A stretch of DNA of 64,000 bases, from NCBI GenBank assembly GCA_024638165.1, contig JAHEKV010000004.1:62001-126000 (forward strand), given 5' to 3'. Numbering within the stretch: position 1 is the stretch's first letter; the number at the start of each line of letters is the position of its first letter. The notes below the pieces were generated by a model, which saw nothing but the letters and a program-made list of their open reading frames with translations, ran no database searches and was not told the origin of the DNA. Source of the stretch: Flavobacteriaceae bacterium. Lineage in GTDB: Bacteria; Bacteroidota; Bacteroidia; Flavobacteriales; Flavobacteriaceae. The position numbers and the translations under genes were made by a program. Of this stretch, positions 19,458 through 29,494 are shown one piece after another.

Positions 19458-21218
19458 TTAGTTTATAGTGAGACTAAAGGTTTTTTTAGTCTTATTTCCC
19501 AGTAGATCCTCAATTTCAAATTCGAGTGTGTGAACTCCTGGTATTAATAAAATGTCTGATGTGTCAAAGGTAAAGCGATTCTGTTTAGGTTCGTGTTCGA
19601 ATAGAACCCATTGCCCATCAATAGATCCTTCGAAACTCTTAATCCCAGTTTCCTTGTCTTCTGCTTCGATTTCAAGATAGCGGTAACCATTAATCGCTTG
19701 GCCTGAGCTGAAGTTTCTAGGGGTGACTACTGGAGCAATAGAGTCATAGGCGAAATGGAAGTCTCCTGTATTTCTAAGGGTAACCGAAAGAGTATCTGAT
19801 TCGACTTTGCGAATAAAGTTGGTTCCTTTTTTACTTATTCTACCAAAGAATGCATAACTGAGCCAGCTCGGTTTTTGTTTGATTTCTTTTGGAATAATTT
19901 TAAGTAATAATGGATTTCGAACCAACACATCCTTAGGTCCAATGGATACGGTGTCTCCAGATAAATAAAAATCTAGATCTTCAATACTGTAAATACTATT
20001 CTCAATAGCAATCAGTTGAGCATCTAAAAGTTGATTATTCACACGTTGATTAATCTCCGAATTGCCAAAAGGTATGCTCATCTTCTTGACTTCTTCAACT
20101 CCTTTTGTAGTCCAATCAATACTAGAGGTATTTCCGGAGTAATCACTGAGGGTTAGTTTCCAATCATCTATTTTTCCTGCCTCGGCCTTAAATAGCTCGG
20201 TGGATGGACTGTTTTTAAAAAATCCAAGCGGATTACTCGTTTCCTTTGTGGTTAAGAGTACGCGATTATTTGAAGCTTCATAGAAATGATAATCAATACT
20301 TCTGTTGATCAATGGATTTTCAGTAAAATTGAATCGATCAATGATTAATTCAGAAATGAGGCTATCATTACGCTTTAACTCCAATCGATACCATCCATTT
20401 TTATTTGCAGATAGGTCAAGTCGGTCAAATGATTGTATCCCAAAACTGTAATACCCCTGAACGCTGATCGTATCTGTTGCCGAGTATCGGGTTCGTTCCT
20501 TAACGGTTTTCAAAGCGATCATGGTTCGGTTTTCAAAGGTGGTCACTACTTGCGGTTGTTCCGACTCATACAAGTAGAATCCTTGAATAGTGGGAGGATC
20601 GTGGTCTGCAGCTTCTAAGCCAAATTGAAGAGGATTCATTGGTTCTTCTGACTCCCTATCGCGTACTTCAAAATGCAGGTGAGGCCCAAACGAATTTCCG
20701 GTATTTCCCGAGTATCCAATAATTTCTCCTTTTTTAACGGGAATTTGAGTAGGTCTTAGATAACGTTGTATCTCATAGGTTTGGTGAAGGTACTGTTCCC
20801 CCTTAATGTAATTTTGGATTTTAGGACTAAATCGATTGAGGTGAGCGTAAACGGTGCTCTTATTTATTTCAGGATGATCTAGGTAAATCACTTTGCCATA
20901 ACTCCCTGTATCTACCTTAATTCGAGATAAAAATCCATCCTCGACCGCGTACACGGGAAATCCTTCTCTACCTTGTGTTTTGAGATCTACCCCCGCATGA
21001 AAATGATTGGGTCGCAATTCACCGTAAGTTCCTGAATAACGTAATGGAATTCCTAAAGGTGGATGTTCTCTTAAATTCAATTCCGTATTCGAGTACAAAC
21101 TATCCTGTGAATAAGATACTGAAATACAGATAGTTAAAATAAAAGCAAATAGAAGTTTTGAAGGAATTCGAGACATATTCACGAATAAAAGTGTTATTAC
21201 CAAAAAATACAAATCCAA
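19458..21218 (-). CDS. M23 family metallopeptidase (probable start about 21176)
   Basis: NHFHAGVDLKTQGREGFPVYAVEDGFLSRIKVDTGSYGKVIYLDHP... and GPHLHFEVRD motifs. Confidence 0.93.
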   Translation of the reverse strand: MDLYFLVITLLFVNMSRIPSKLLFAFILTICISVSYSQDSLYSNTELNLREHPPLGIPLRYSGTYGELRPNHFHAGVDLKTQGREGFPVYAVEDGFLSRIKVDTGSYGKVIYLDHPEINKSTVYAHLNRFSPKIQNYIKGEQYLHQTYEIQRYLRPTQIPVKKGEIIGYSGNTGNSFGPHLHFEVRDRESEEPMNPLQFGLEAADHDPPTIQGFYLYESEQPQVVTTFENRTMIALKTVKERTRYSATDTISVQGYYSFGIQSFDRLDLSANKNGWYRLELKRNDSLISELIIDRFNFTENPLINRSIDYHFYEASNNRVLLTTKETSNPLGFFKNSPSTELFKAEAGKIDDWKLTLSDYSGNTSSIDWTTKGVEEVKKMSIPFGNSEINQRVNNQLLDAQLIAIENSIYSIEDLDFYLSGDTVSIGPKDVLVRNPLLLKIIPKEIKQKPSWLSYAFFGRISKKGTNFIRKVESDTLSVTLRNTGDFHFAYDSIAPVVTPRNFSSGQAINGYRYLEIEAEDKETGIKSFEGSIDGQWVLFEHEPKQNRFTFDTSDILLIPGVHTLEFEIEDLLGNKTKKTFSLTIN

Positions 21219-21254
21219 TCAAAGTTAAATATTGCTTTGCCAATGATACTTGAT

Positions 21255-21262
21255 TACCTTTG
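21255..21262 (+). promoter_or_regulatory. -7 box TACCTTTG upstream of the coiled-coil/zapA genes
   Basis: TAnnTTTG match with TTG at 21232-21234, 20-nt spacer. Confidence 0.5.
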
Positions 21263-21281
21263 TTAAAATCGCTTGTGCTTT

Positions 21282-21569
21282 ATGAATGCCTTTTTTGAAA
21301 CATTGGGTGCGGTTGAGAATAGAGTTCAACAATTAATTGAACGTCTCAACTACCAGCGATCAGAAAATCAGGCTTTAAGGTTAGAAATTGAGCAGTTGAA
21401 AAGAGCGCTTCTTGTTAAGGAAGAAGCCCTTGGAATTTCTCAGAAGAAACTACAAGAAGCCAATAGAGGTGCAAGAGATGAGGGTAATCCTTTAGACAAA
21501 ACAGACGTAGAAAATAAAATTGATCGTCTAGTCAAAGAAATACAGTCGTGTATAGACACGCTTGATTAA
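21282..21569 (+). CDS. small coiled-coil protein preceding ZapA
   Basis: ENRVQQLIERLNYQRSENQALRLEIEQLKRALLVKEEAL heptad-like pattern; ends 8 bp inside the zapA ORF. Confidence 0.75.
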   Translation: MNAFFETLGAVENRVQQLIERLNYQRSENQALRLEIEQLKRALLVKEEALGISQKKLQEANRGARDEGNPLDKTDVENKIDRLVKEIQSCIDTLD

Positions 21570-21873
21570 TACAAAAAGTGGGATGAGCGAAAAGCAAAAA
21601 ATAAAAGTATCTATTGCCGATCGGGTCTATCCACTTTCGATAGCTGCCTCGCAAGAAGAGGGTCTAAGACAGGCCGCTAATAGCGTACAGCAAATGGTAA
21701 AGGAGTTTGAGAAGAGTTACGCAGTTAGTGATAAGCAAGATGTATTGGCCATGTGCGCTTTGCAGTTTGCGAATTCCTCGAATCAGCGATCAGGCCTCCA
21801 ACAACAAATCAACGACAGTATTTCTCGTCTAAATTTACTTGTACAAACCATTGATTCTGAATTGAATCAGTAG
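21562..21873 (+). CDS. zapA: cell division protein ZapA
   Basis: KIKVSIADRVYPLSIAASQEEGLRQAANSVQQMVKEFEKSYAVSDKQDVLAMCALQFA. Confidence 0.85.
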   Translation: MINTKSGMSEKQKIKVSIADRVYPLSIAASQEEGLRQAANSVQQMVKEFEKSYAVSDKQDVLAMCALQFANSSNQRSGLQQQINDSISRLNLLVQTIDSELNQ

Positions 21874-21887
21874 TGATAACGAAGTAA

Positions 21888-22056
21888 GATTACCCGCATT
21901 GTTTATTTTTTGACAAACTCAACGAAGATTAATTTCGAAAGAGTGATGACCTATTGCACGATCGTGCTCGCGAGTCTGAGATTTTCAAGTAGTAGGATAG
22001 CTCTAAACTTGTACTTAAAGGAGTTTGTACAAAACCTTCAATGCGGGTTTTTTATT
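21888..22056 (+). ncRNA. ssrS: 6S RNA candidate (6S-Flavo-like)
   Basis: Intergenic between zapA and rny. Closing stem ACCCGCATTG (21892-21901)/CAATGCGGGT (22039-22048), second stem ACAAACTC (21913-21920)/GAGTTTGT (22021-22028), internal bubble, distal imperfect stem and palindrome GCACGATCGTGC, 3' T-run. Confidence 0.8.
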
Positions 22057-22072
22057 AATATAAATTAAGACC

Positions 22073-23644
22073 ATGGATTCAATGATAAATGTGATAATTG
22101 GTGCGGTAGTTGGCTTATTAGCGGGCTATTCGATCACCATATTACTTCAAAAACGCAAAGGAGCTGCAGCCCTAGTTAGTGCCCAGAAAGAGGCTAAATC
22201 AATTTTAAAGGAGGCTGAAAAGGATGCTCAACAAATTAAAAAGGATAAGATTTTTCAAGCCAAGGAGAAATTCTTAGAGTTAAAAGCAGAACATGAAAAA
22301 GTCATTTTAGCTAAGGACAAGAAAATGGCCGAGGCTGAAAAGCGCATTCGTGATAAGGAATCACAAGTAGGTTCTGAGCTAAAGAAAAATAGTGTGCTTA
22401 ACGAGCGGTTGGAGAAAGAATTAAAGGAGATCGAAGGTCGAGTAGAGCGAATGGATCGAAAAGAACAAGAGATCGAAAAGATGCACCAAAACCAGGTGAA
22501 GCAACTCGAGGTGATCTCGGGACTATCTGCAGATGACGCTAAAGCCGAATTGGTAAACTCATTGAAAGATCAAGCGAAGACCGACGCCATGGCATTCATA
22601 CAAAATGCTGTTGAAGAGGCGAAGATGACTGCTCAACAAGAGGCACGAAAAGTTGTTATTAAGACGATTCAGCGAATTGGAACCGAAGAAGCCGTTGAAA
22701 ATTGTGTTTCTGTGTTTAATCTTGAATCAGATGACGTGAAGGGAAGAATTATTGGTAGAGAGGGTAGAAATATCCGTGCTATTGAGGCGGCTACTGGAGT
22801 TGAAATCATTGTCGATGATACTCCTGAAGCAATTATTCTTTCATGTTTCGATAGTGTACGTCGAGAGGTTGCTCGGTTGTCGCTGCACCGTTTAGTAACC
22901 GATGGCCGAATTCACCCGGCACGTATTGAAGAGGTTGTGAAGAAGACAGAATCTCAGATTAATGAAGAGATTGTTGAAATTGGTAAACGTACCGTAATCG
23001 ACTTAGGTATTCATGGCCTACATCCGGAACTTATCAAGGCGGTCGGAAGAATGAAGTATCGTTCTTCGTACGGTCAAAATCTATTACAACACTCCAGAGA
23101 AGTTGCCAAGCTTTGTGGCGTAATGGCGGCCGAACTGGGACTAAACCCGAAATTGGCCAAGCGTGCTGGTCTTCTTCATGATATAGGAAAGGTTCCAATG
23201 GCTGAGGTTGATATCGAAACACCACACGCGATTTTGGGTATGCAATGGGCTGAAAAGTACGGTGAGCATAAAGAAGTTTGTAATGCCATTGGTGCCCACC
23301 ACGATGAGATTGAAATGACGAGTTTACTATCTCCGATCATTCAAGTTTGTGATGCTATTTCTGGTGCAAGACCGGGTGCAAGAAGACAAGTCTTAGACAG
23401 TTACATTCAACGACTAAAAGATCTCGAAGACACTGCGTTAGGATTTAAAGGTGTTGAAAAGGCTTATGCCATTCAAGCGGGTAGAGAGTTACGCGTGATT
23501 GTGGGTAGTGAGAAAGTAAGCGATGATAAAGCGGCTGAACTTTCTTTTGAGCTTTCTCAAAAAATTCAAACCGAAATGACGTATCCAGGTCAAGTAAAGG
23601 TTACTGTTATACGTGAAACTCGTTCTGTAAATATTGCGAAGTAG
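22073..23644 (+). CDS. rny: ribonuclease Y
   Basis: N-terminal TM + coiled coil, KH domain [33 protein letters not shown] domain AGLLHDIGK. Confidence 0.97.
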   Translation: MDSMINVIIGAVVGLLAGYSITILLQKRKGAAALVSAQKEAKSILKEAEKDAQQIKKDKIFQAKEKFLELKAEHEKVILAKDKKMAEAEKRIRDKESQVGSELKKNSVLNERLEKELKEIEGRVERMDRKEQEIEKMHQNQVKQLEVISGLSADDAKAELVNSLKDQAKTDAMAFIQNAVEEAKMTAQQEARKVVIKTIQRIGTEEAVENCVSVFNLESDDVKGRIIGREGRNIRAIEAATGVEIIVDDTPEAIILSCFDSVRREVARLSLHRLVTDGRIHPARIEEVVKKTESQINEEIVEIGKRTVIDLGIHGLHPELIKAVGRMKYRSSYGQNLLQHSREVAKLCGVMAAELGLNPKLAKRAGLLHDIGKVPMAEVDIETPHAILGMQWAEKYGEHKEVCNAIGAHHDEIEMTSLLSPIIQVCDAISGARPGARRQVLDSYIQRLKDLEDTALGFKGVEKAYAIQAGRELRVIVGSEKVSDDKAAELSFELSQKIQTEMTYPGQVKVTVIRETRSVNIAK

Positions 23645-23662
23645 AACGCTTAGATATGTGAT

Positions 23663-23693
23663 AAAAAAAGGGCTCCATTTGGAGCCCTTTTTT
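23663..23693. terminator. bidirectional Rho-independent terminator between convergent rny and DUF349 genes
   Basis: AAAAAAAGGGCTCC-ATTT-GGAGCCCTTTTTT. Confidence 0.9.
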
Positions 23694-23701
23694 GTTTAAA
23701 A

Positions 23702-25321
23702 TTAATCCTCAGATTTCTCTTCTTCGGCTTCTATTGGTTCTTCGGCCGCTGCAGCCTCTTCTTGTTCTTTTTGAAGCTTATTTCGTTCTACATTGAGTTT
23801 CTTAAGCTGTTCTTGCAGTTTATCAAGTTCTAACTTCTTCTTATCTATATTCTTTAGAACAGAGGCAATAAGGGGGTTGCTTGTATCATCGCTATTGAAG
23901 AACTCGAGGTTATTTTCAAGCTGACGAATTTCGGCCATAACCTCCTCCATTTGTTTTTTCAAATGAGAGCGTTCATTAAATACCTTATCTAATGGGCTTT
24001 GCTTTTGTTTAGATACTTTAGTGTTGCCATGTAATCGGTCAAAATAATAATTACAGGTTGCTTTAAAGGCTTTCCAGAGTGGATCCCCAATCTTTCGAGG
24101 AACGGGTCCTATCGCTTTCCAGTCTTTTTGTAAGGCTATGAATAACGGGGTGGTTTCATCGAAGTTATCTGAATCTTTTAGCGATTCTGCCTTTGCGATG
24201 AGTTCTTTCTTCTGAGTAATTCGATTTTTTTGTTCTTTTTTCTGGTTCTTATAGAAATCGTTTTTCGCCTTCGAAAATTGACCAAATTGTTTCTTTAATT
24301 CGGCTATCAATGATTTCTGAAGCGAATAGGGAACCCCTTCGATTTGGTAAAACGATTCTCTAATAGCAACTAGTTTTTTAAATTGAGCTTGTATGCCTTG
24401 GTGTGAATTAGCAATGGTGGCTGCTTCACGTTTAAAATCTGCTAAAATTTCTTTTTTTTGGGTGAGGCGCGTTTGTATTTCTTCGTCTCTCTTTTTTTGA
24501 AACTCTTGTCTTTTATCGTGCATCACCTTAGTTGCGTTGCTAAAACGTTCCCATATGCCTGCACGATGTTCCTTGCTTACAGGACCTAGTTCTTCTTTCC
24601 AAATACGATGAAGTTGTTGTAGTTCATTGTAAGCCTGTTGAAAATCATCTTCGTTGATTAAGGCTTCTGCTCGTTCTACGATTTTAATCTTTTCATCGTA
24701 ATTATGTTTGAAATCTTTGTCTCGAAACTCACGATTCAAGTCTAGAAAATCGTAGAAACGTTCTATATGATGGTGGTAGTTTGCCCAGAGATTATCGTTT
24801 TCTGTTTTTGGAACAGGGCCGGTTTCTCTCCACTTCGCTTGCAAATCTCTAAATTGAGAAAAGGTTGTATTGATATTTTCTTCAGTAGAAATTAACGATT
24901 TGATTTCTTCTATAATTTCTTGCTTCGTTTGAAGGTTCTGTTGAATTTGTCTTTCAAAGTTGATTCGAAACGCCTCTTTCTTCTGTCTGTATTCGCGATA
25001 AAGTTCTTGAAAGTCTTTGGCGCTTTTTGATTGAAAGTGAAAATCGATTTCGTTTCCATCATTTGCCAAGAAAGCTTCTTTTTCCTTTTCCTTTAACTCC
25101 TTAAGTTTAGTATCGAATACACGTTTAATTTGAGAAACGTGCTTTCCGATCTTCTCAACAGGAGCGTTTATTAACAAACGCTGTAGTTCTCCAACTAGAT
25201 TATCTGGTTCTAGGTGGTTGTAGCTATCTGGTTTAAGTTCAATTAACTCAAATGCTAAGGTTGATTTCTCTGCAGACTGATCCTGATTTTCCATACCCGT
25301 TTCTCTTAGGTTCTTAAGCAA
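23702..25321 (-). CDS. DUF349 domain-containing coiled-coil protein
   Basis: Repeated FxxLxxxWKxIGPVPRK.../LQAKWRETGPVPKTE... units typical of DUF349. Confidence 0.92.
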   Translation of the reverse strand: MLKNLRETGMENQDQSAEKSTLAFELIELKPDSYNHLEPDNLVGELQRLLINAPVEKIGKHVSQIKRVFDTKLKELKEKEKEAFLANDGNEIDFHFQSKSAKDFQELYREYRQKKEAFRINFERQIQQNLQTKQEIIEEIKSLISTEENINTTFSQFRDLQAKWRETGPVPKTENDNLWANYHHHIERFYDFLDLNREFRDKDFKHNYDEKIKIVERAEALINEDDFQQAYNELQQLHRIWKEELGPVSKEHRAGIWERFSNATKVMHDKRQEFQKKRDEEIQTRLTQKKEILADFKREAATIANSHQGIQAQFKKLVAIRESFYQIEGVPYSLQKSLIAELKKQFGQFSKAKNDFYKNQKKEQKNRITQKKELIAKAESLKDSDNFDETTPLFIALQKDWKAIGPVPRKIGDPLWKAFKATCNYYFDRLHGNTKVSKQKQSPLDKVFNERSHLKKQMEEVMAEIRQLENNLEFFNSDDTSNPLIASVLKNIDKKKLELDKLQEQLKKLNVERNKLQKEQEEAAAAEEPIEAEEEKSED

Positions 25322-25343
25322 AGTTAAACAAATGCTTATGCAC

Positions 25344-26114
25344 TCAAAGGGAATTCCATATTTCCCATGATTTTTCGGCTTGCCATTTGAGCATCATTGA
25401 TCCATTACAAATTCTAGTGCCACGAGCTTCACCTTCTTTGAGGAAAGCCGTTTTTTCTGGTCGATAAACAAGATCAAAGAGATAGTGCTTAGAATTGAGG
25501 TGATCGTATGTAATGTTTGGCTTCTGATCTACTTTTGGATGGGTTCCAAGAGGAGTACAGTTGATAATGATTTGGTGGCCTTCAATGAGTACCTTATCCA
25601 ATTCATTATAGGTAAAATCAATTTCATCGTTCGATTGTCTTCCTATTTTGGTAACCTTGATTTCCATCGATTCTAACGCGTAAATCACTGCTTTTGCAGC
25701 GCCTCCATTGGCTCCCAGAACTATTGCATTTTGATCTTCTGAACGAAGTAGGGGTTTGAACGAGGTTGAGAAACCATAGGCGTCTGTATTGTATCCTACT
25801 CGCTTATTATTTTCAATATGGATACAATTTACAGCCCCGATTTTAGTTGCTTCAGGGCTTAATGAATCGAGATGTGCAATAATCTCTTGCTTATAGGGTA
25901 TGGTGACATTGCATCCTTTGAGATTCTTGGTTTCCCAAACTTTTTCTAGGTCTTCAAGACTTTGAAGATCAAAGTTTTGATAGTGATGGGGGAGATTTAA
26001 ATGCTCAAACTTTTCTTTAAAAAAAACTCTAGAAAAGGAGTACTCAATATTTCTCCCGATCAGTCCAAAATTAAGTGCTTCTGTACCTTCCATAATATTC
26101 GATGGAATATACAA
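25344..26114 (-). CDS. aroE: shikimate dehydrogenase
   Basis: FGLIGRNIEYSFSRVFFKEKFE, GCNVTIPYKQEII, GANGGAAKAVIYAL. Confidence 0.93.
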   Translation of the reverse strand: MYIPSNIMEGTEALNFGLIGRNIEYSFSRVFFKEKFEHLNLPHHYQNFDLQSLEDLEKVWETKNLKGCNVTIPYKQEIIAHLDSLSPEATKIGAVNCIHIENNKRVGYNTDAYGFSTSFKPLLRSEDQNAIVLGANGGAAKAVIYALESMEIKVTKIGRQSNDEIDFTYNELDKVLIEGHQIIINCTPLGTHPKVDQKPNITYDHLNSKHYLFDLVYRPEKTAFLKEGEARGTRICNGSMMLKWQAEKSWEIWNSL

Positions 26115-27084
26115 TAAGAAATCCGGTCACCATAAATACCATAGCAAGTATTGATTCTGAAGTTGACCAGTCAGGCCAATATCTAGAATAATTACTCACA
26201 ATTTTGTGACCACTGCTATCTACAAGGTACAGTCCAGTTTCAGAAAGTTTATATATCGCCTTCTTCCATGGCCAAACTACAGGTATTGAACCAATAATAA
26301 AGCCTAGAATAATTGAGGTGGTTAATTTGCGAAACTTCCTTAAAACATAAACGAGCAAATGAGAAAGAGACACTAGGCCGGTAATGGAACCAAGTGTAAA
26401 TACGGCTAACACTTTGAGAAGTCGAATGTTTGTAGGTTCTTGAAGCAATTGAAAATTTCCTTGGATCAGATAACCAAAACTTAGATAAAGCGCATTCACT
26501 GAATCCACTAATAATAACACGTAGTTTCCTAGTAGAATGAGAAGAAATGATCCCGAAAGCCCGGGTAGAGTCATGCCAGTGACACTAATCATACCACATA
26601 GGAAAACATAAAGCAAATGGTCATTGGGTGCGATTGGAGGGATAAAGGCTAGCATAACACCAACGACTCCACCTGAGCCTATTCCCCAAAGAATTTCAGT
26701 TGACCAATGAGTGAACTGTTTTACAATAAAATATACAGACCCTAAAATCATTCCGAAAAAACAAGACCAAACCCATATTTCGTAATGAGTAATCAAGTAA
26801 TCTAGTACCTGTGCAACACTGAAATAACTGATTAACATCCCCAGTATTAATAAACTGAGGAACCCACCATTAACGTGTTGAAAGAAATTTTTGAAGTCTC
26901 CTTTAAACACTTGGGAAGCCGCCTTGCCATTAAATTGCTTCAGGGAATAGATAAATTCTTCGTAAAACCCACCTACATAAGCAATAATTCCTCCAGAAAC
27001 ACCGGGTACTTTGTTCGCTGCACCCATTAGCATTCCTTTGAAGACCAGTGCGATAAGATCAAATAAGGAACGTTGTTTCTTCAA
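26071..27084 (-). CDS. DUF368 domain-containing membrane protein (copy A)
   Basis: FKGMLMGAANKVPGVSGGIIAYVGGFYEEFI and MTLPGLSGSFLLILLGNYVLLL motifs. Confidence 0.92.
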   Translation of the reverse strand: MKKQRSLFDLIALVFKGMLMGAANKVPGVSGGIIAYVGGFYEEFIYSLKQFNGKAASQVFKGDFKNFFQHVNGGFLSLLILGMLISYFSVAQVLDYLITHYEIWVWSCFFGMILGSVYFIVKQFTHWSTEILWGIGSGGVVGVMLAFIPPIAPNDHLLYVFLCGMISVTGMTLPGLSGSFLLILLGNYVLLLVDSVNALYLSFGYLIQGNFQLLQEPTNIRLLKVLAVFTLGSITGLVSLSHLLVYVLRKFRKLTTSIILGFIIGSIPVVWPWKKAIYKLSETGLYLVDSSGHKIVSNYSRYWPDWSTSESILAMVFMVTGFLIVYSIEYYGRYRST

Positions 27085-27103
27085 AACAGTATGGTTTTAC
27101 AAT

Positions 27104-27985
27104 CTAGTTTGTGTTCCCCAACTTTGAAGCTTTTTCTAATCCTATGATCAAGAATAGACCTAATAGCGACAGTAATAGGGCTATTAGTAGTTGATCACTT
27201 TCTAAACCCAAACTGGGTAGGTATAAACTGCCACTGAAAACATCTTTCCATGGCCAGACCGCAGGGATAGACCCTGCTATAAAACCGGTCATTAATGCTA
27301 GTGTTGTGTTAGGGTGCCTATGAAAGAACCATTTTAGAATTCGGGCGAATGAAAGTAATCCGATAATTGCTCCGACACCAACCACAGCAATAGTCTTAAG
27401 ATCTCTTTGATGAACGGCTTTAAGAATAGGTTCATAACTTCCTAATATCACTAGTATGAATGATCCAGAAATACCGGGTAAAATCATCGCGCAAATGGCA
27501 AGTGCACCTGAAAGAAAAAGGTAGGGAAGTGTTGAAGTATCTTCTCCTACAGGTAAAAATCCAACACCTGCAGCTAGTAACATACCTATTATAGCGGCAA
27601 TGATAACTAAAGTTCGTTGCCCATTTATCTGCTTGGCCATGAGTAGAATACTGCCTAAGATCAGCCCAAGAAAGAAACTCCAGATCAAAACAGGATGAAA
27701 TTCTAATAGGTAGCTAATTCCCTTAGCTAAGGTTAAAACACTTGCGAAAATTCCTGCAAATAGGGTAACTAGAAATTTCAGATGAATTTTTTCGGCAACA
27801 AAGGCGAACCCCTTATTGGATAGCTCGCTAAGGAGGCTAGGTTTAATATTGCTAATGGCGTCTAGAAGTTTCGGATAGATGCCACTAATAAGAGCTATTG
27901 TTCCACCGGATACCCCAGGTACAACATCGGCAGCACCCATAGCCATGCCTTTCAAAAAGAGTGCAAGTGATTTTTTTAAATTCAT
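27104..27985 (-). CDS. DUF368 domain-containing membrane protein (copy B)
   Basis: LKGMAMGAADVVPGVSGGTIALISGIYPKLL and MILPGISGSFILVILGSYEPIL. Confidence 0.93.
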   Translation of the reverse strand: MNLKKSLALFLKGMAMGAADVVPGVSGGTIALISGIYPKLLDAISNIKPSLLSELSNKGFAFVAEKIHLKFLVTLFAGIFASVLTLAKGISYLLEFHPVLIWSFFLGLILGSILLMAKQINGQRTLVIIAAIIGMLLAAGVGFLPVGEDTSTLPYLFLSGALAICAMILPGISGSFILVILGSYEPILKAVHQRDLKTIAVVGVGAIIGLLSFARILKWFFHRHPNTTLALMTGFIAGSIPAVWPWKDVFSGSLYLPSLGLESDQLLIALLLSLLGLFLIIGLEKASKLGNTN

Positions 27986-28013
27986 AAGCGTATGCTTTGT
28001 GAACTGAGGTGTT

Positions 28014-29414
28014 TTAAGCAGAGCCAGAGGGCTTTTTCTTTTCTAAATAGGACTTCAACCAGTCAAGTTCACTCATTTCTTCAAAGTAGAAATAAAAATA
28101 ATCGGCAGCGGATGAGTCTAAGCGCATCGCTTGACAAAGTGTATTTTGTGCTTCATCTCTTTCATCTAAAAGTGCATGAATACCTGATTTAATAAATAGC
28201 AGTGCTGCTTCTTCAGGATGATGCTCTAAGGCTTCTAAAAGACATTCAATGGCTCTTGAATAATCTTTTTGTTCGAGTTGAATACTGATCCATTTAAGGT
28301 AACTGTTGAATTCGAAGTTGCCTAATTCGATGCTCTGTTCAAAAGCATAATCAGCTTTCTCGATTTCTCCTAAACTGTGGTAAATGTGTGCTGCTCTTCT
28401 CCAATAAAGGGCATTTTCGCCATCGATATTAAGCGCTTTGTTGATATGTTCCTGCGCCTTTAGAAGGTCTCCACTAACAAAATAGTATTTAGTGAGGGCA
28501 AGCCAGCCTTTATCCAATAATGGATCTAAATGTACCGTTTTATAAAAGTATTGTTCTGCCAGTGAGTGATTGCCTAACTTTTGATGACAATATCCGATTC
28601 TTAAATAGGCTTGAGGAGTAGGAGCATCCCATTCGAAACAGAACTCATAATTTTCAATAGCCTCATTGTATCTGCCAAGTTTTTCAAGAATATAACCCTT
28701 TTCGTAATAAGCCCCACTAAATCGATCATCGGATATAATGGCGAAGTCAAAAGCGGCTAGAGCTTCTTGAAATTTCTCTAATGCGACATACATCTTACCT
28801 AATTGATGCCAAGCAACCTCGCTATAAGGATTTTGCTCCAAATAAGTATTCAAGTAACTAATGGCCTCCTCGTAACCCTCGGTAAATTCATAACAGTAAA
28901 CGAGATTGTACATCGAGGCGTAATCGGTTGAATCCAAAGCTAAGCAGGTAGCAAAGTGAGGAATGGCTTCTTCAAAAGCGTCTAAGTATAGATATTCTAG
29001 ACCTAATAAAGAATGCACATCAAATGACTCTGGACAGAACTCGAGGGCCTTGTTTAGAATGTCTATGGCGCCTTTATGATCGTCGCTTTTCGATAAGATG
29101 TTGGCTTTTTGAATGAACAATTCTTCATTCATAGGATCGAAGATTTCTATTTCTTCGATGAGTATTCTTGCTTGATCTAATTTATCCTCTGAGACTAGAA
29201 TCTCTATTTCTAAAAATTTTAGTTCAATTGCCTGTGGGTGCTGCGCTTTTCCCATTTCTAAAGCACGCTTTGCCAGGAGGGTCTTGCCTTCGCCTAAATA
29301 GTGATGAATGATTTCTTCAAAGTCTTCAGAATCAAAGAAATAAACGTCATCCGTTTGAAGCATAGATTCGAACTTTCGTATGGCTTGTTCAGGATGTTCG
29401 TTAGGGTTGCCCAT
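28014..29414 (-). CDS. tetratricopeptide repeat protein
   Basis: Multiple TPR units (AWHQLGKMYVALEKFQEALAAFDFAI..., AYLRIGYCHQKLGNHSLAEQYFYKTV). Confidence 0.92.
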   Translation of the reverse strand: MGNPNEHPEQAIRKFESMLQTDDVYFFDSEDFEEIIHHYLGEGKTLLAKRALEMGKAQHPQAIELKFLEIEILVSEDKLDQARILIEEIEIFDPMNEELFIQKANILSKSDDHKGAIDILNKALEFCPESFDVHSLLGLEYLYLDAFEEAIPHFATCLALDSTDYASMYNLVYCYEFTEGYEEAISYLNTYLEQNPYSEVAWHQLGKMYVALEKFQEALAAFDFAIISDDRFSGAYYEKGYILEKLGRYNEAIENYEFCFEWDAPTPQAYLRIGYCHQKLGNHSLAEQYFYKTVHLDPLLDKGWLALTKYYFVSGDLLKAQEHINKALNIDGENALYWRRAAHIYHSLGEIEKADYAFEQSIELGNFEFNSYLKWISIQLEQKDYSRAIECLLEALEHHPEEAALLFIKSGIHALLDERDEAQNTLCQAMRLDSSAADYFYFYFEEMSELDWLKSYLEKKKPSGSA

Positions 29415-29494
29415 AATAGCTTATTGGTATTTTAAATTTACCTATACCACATGGGGGCGGGGTCAGAAAACCGATTGAATTATCAACACTTTAG

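Noticed and set aside
22873-23225. Antisense ORF in rny (23034-23225)
   Set aside because: Within the strongly conserved KH/HD coding region of rny; shadow ORF
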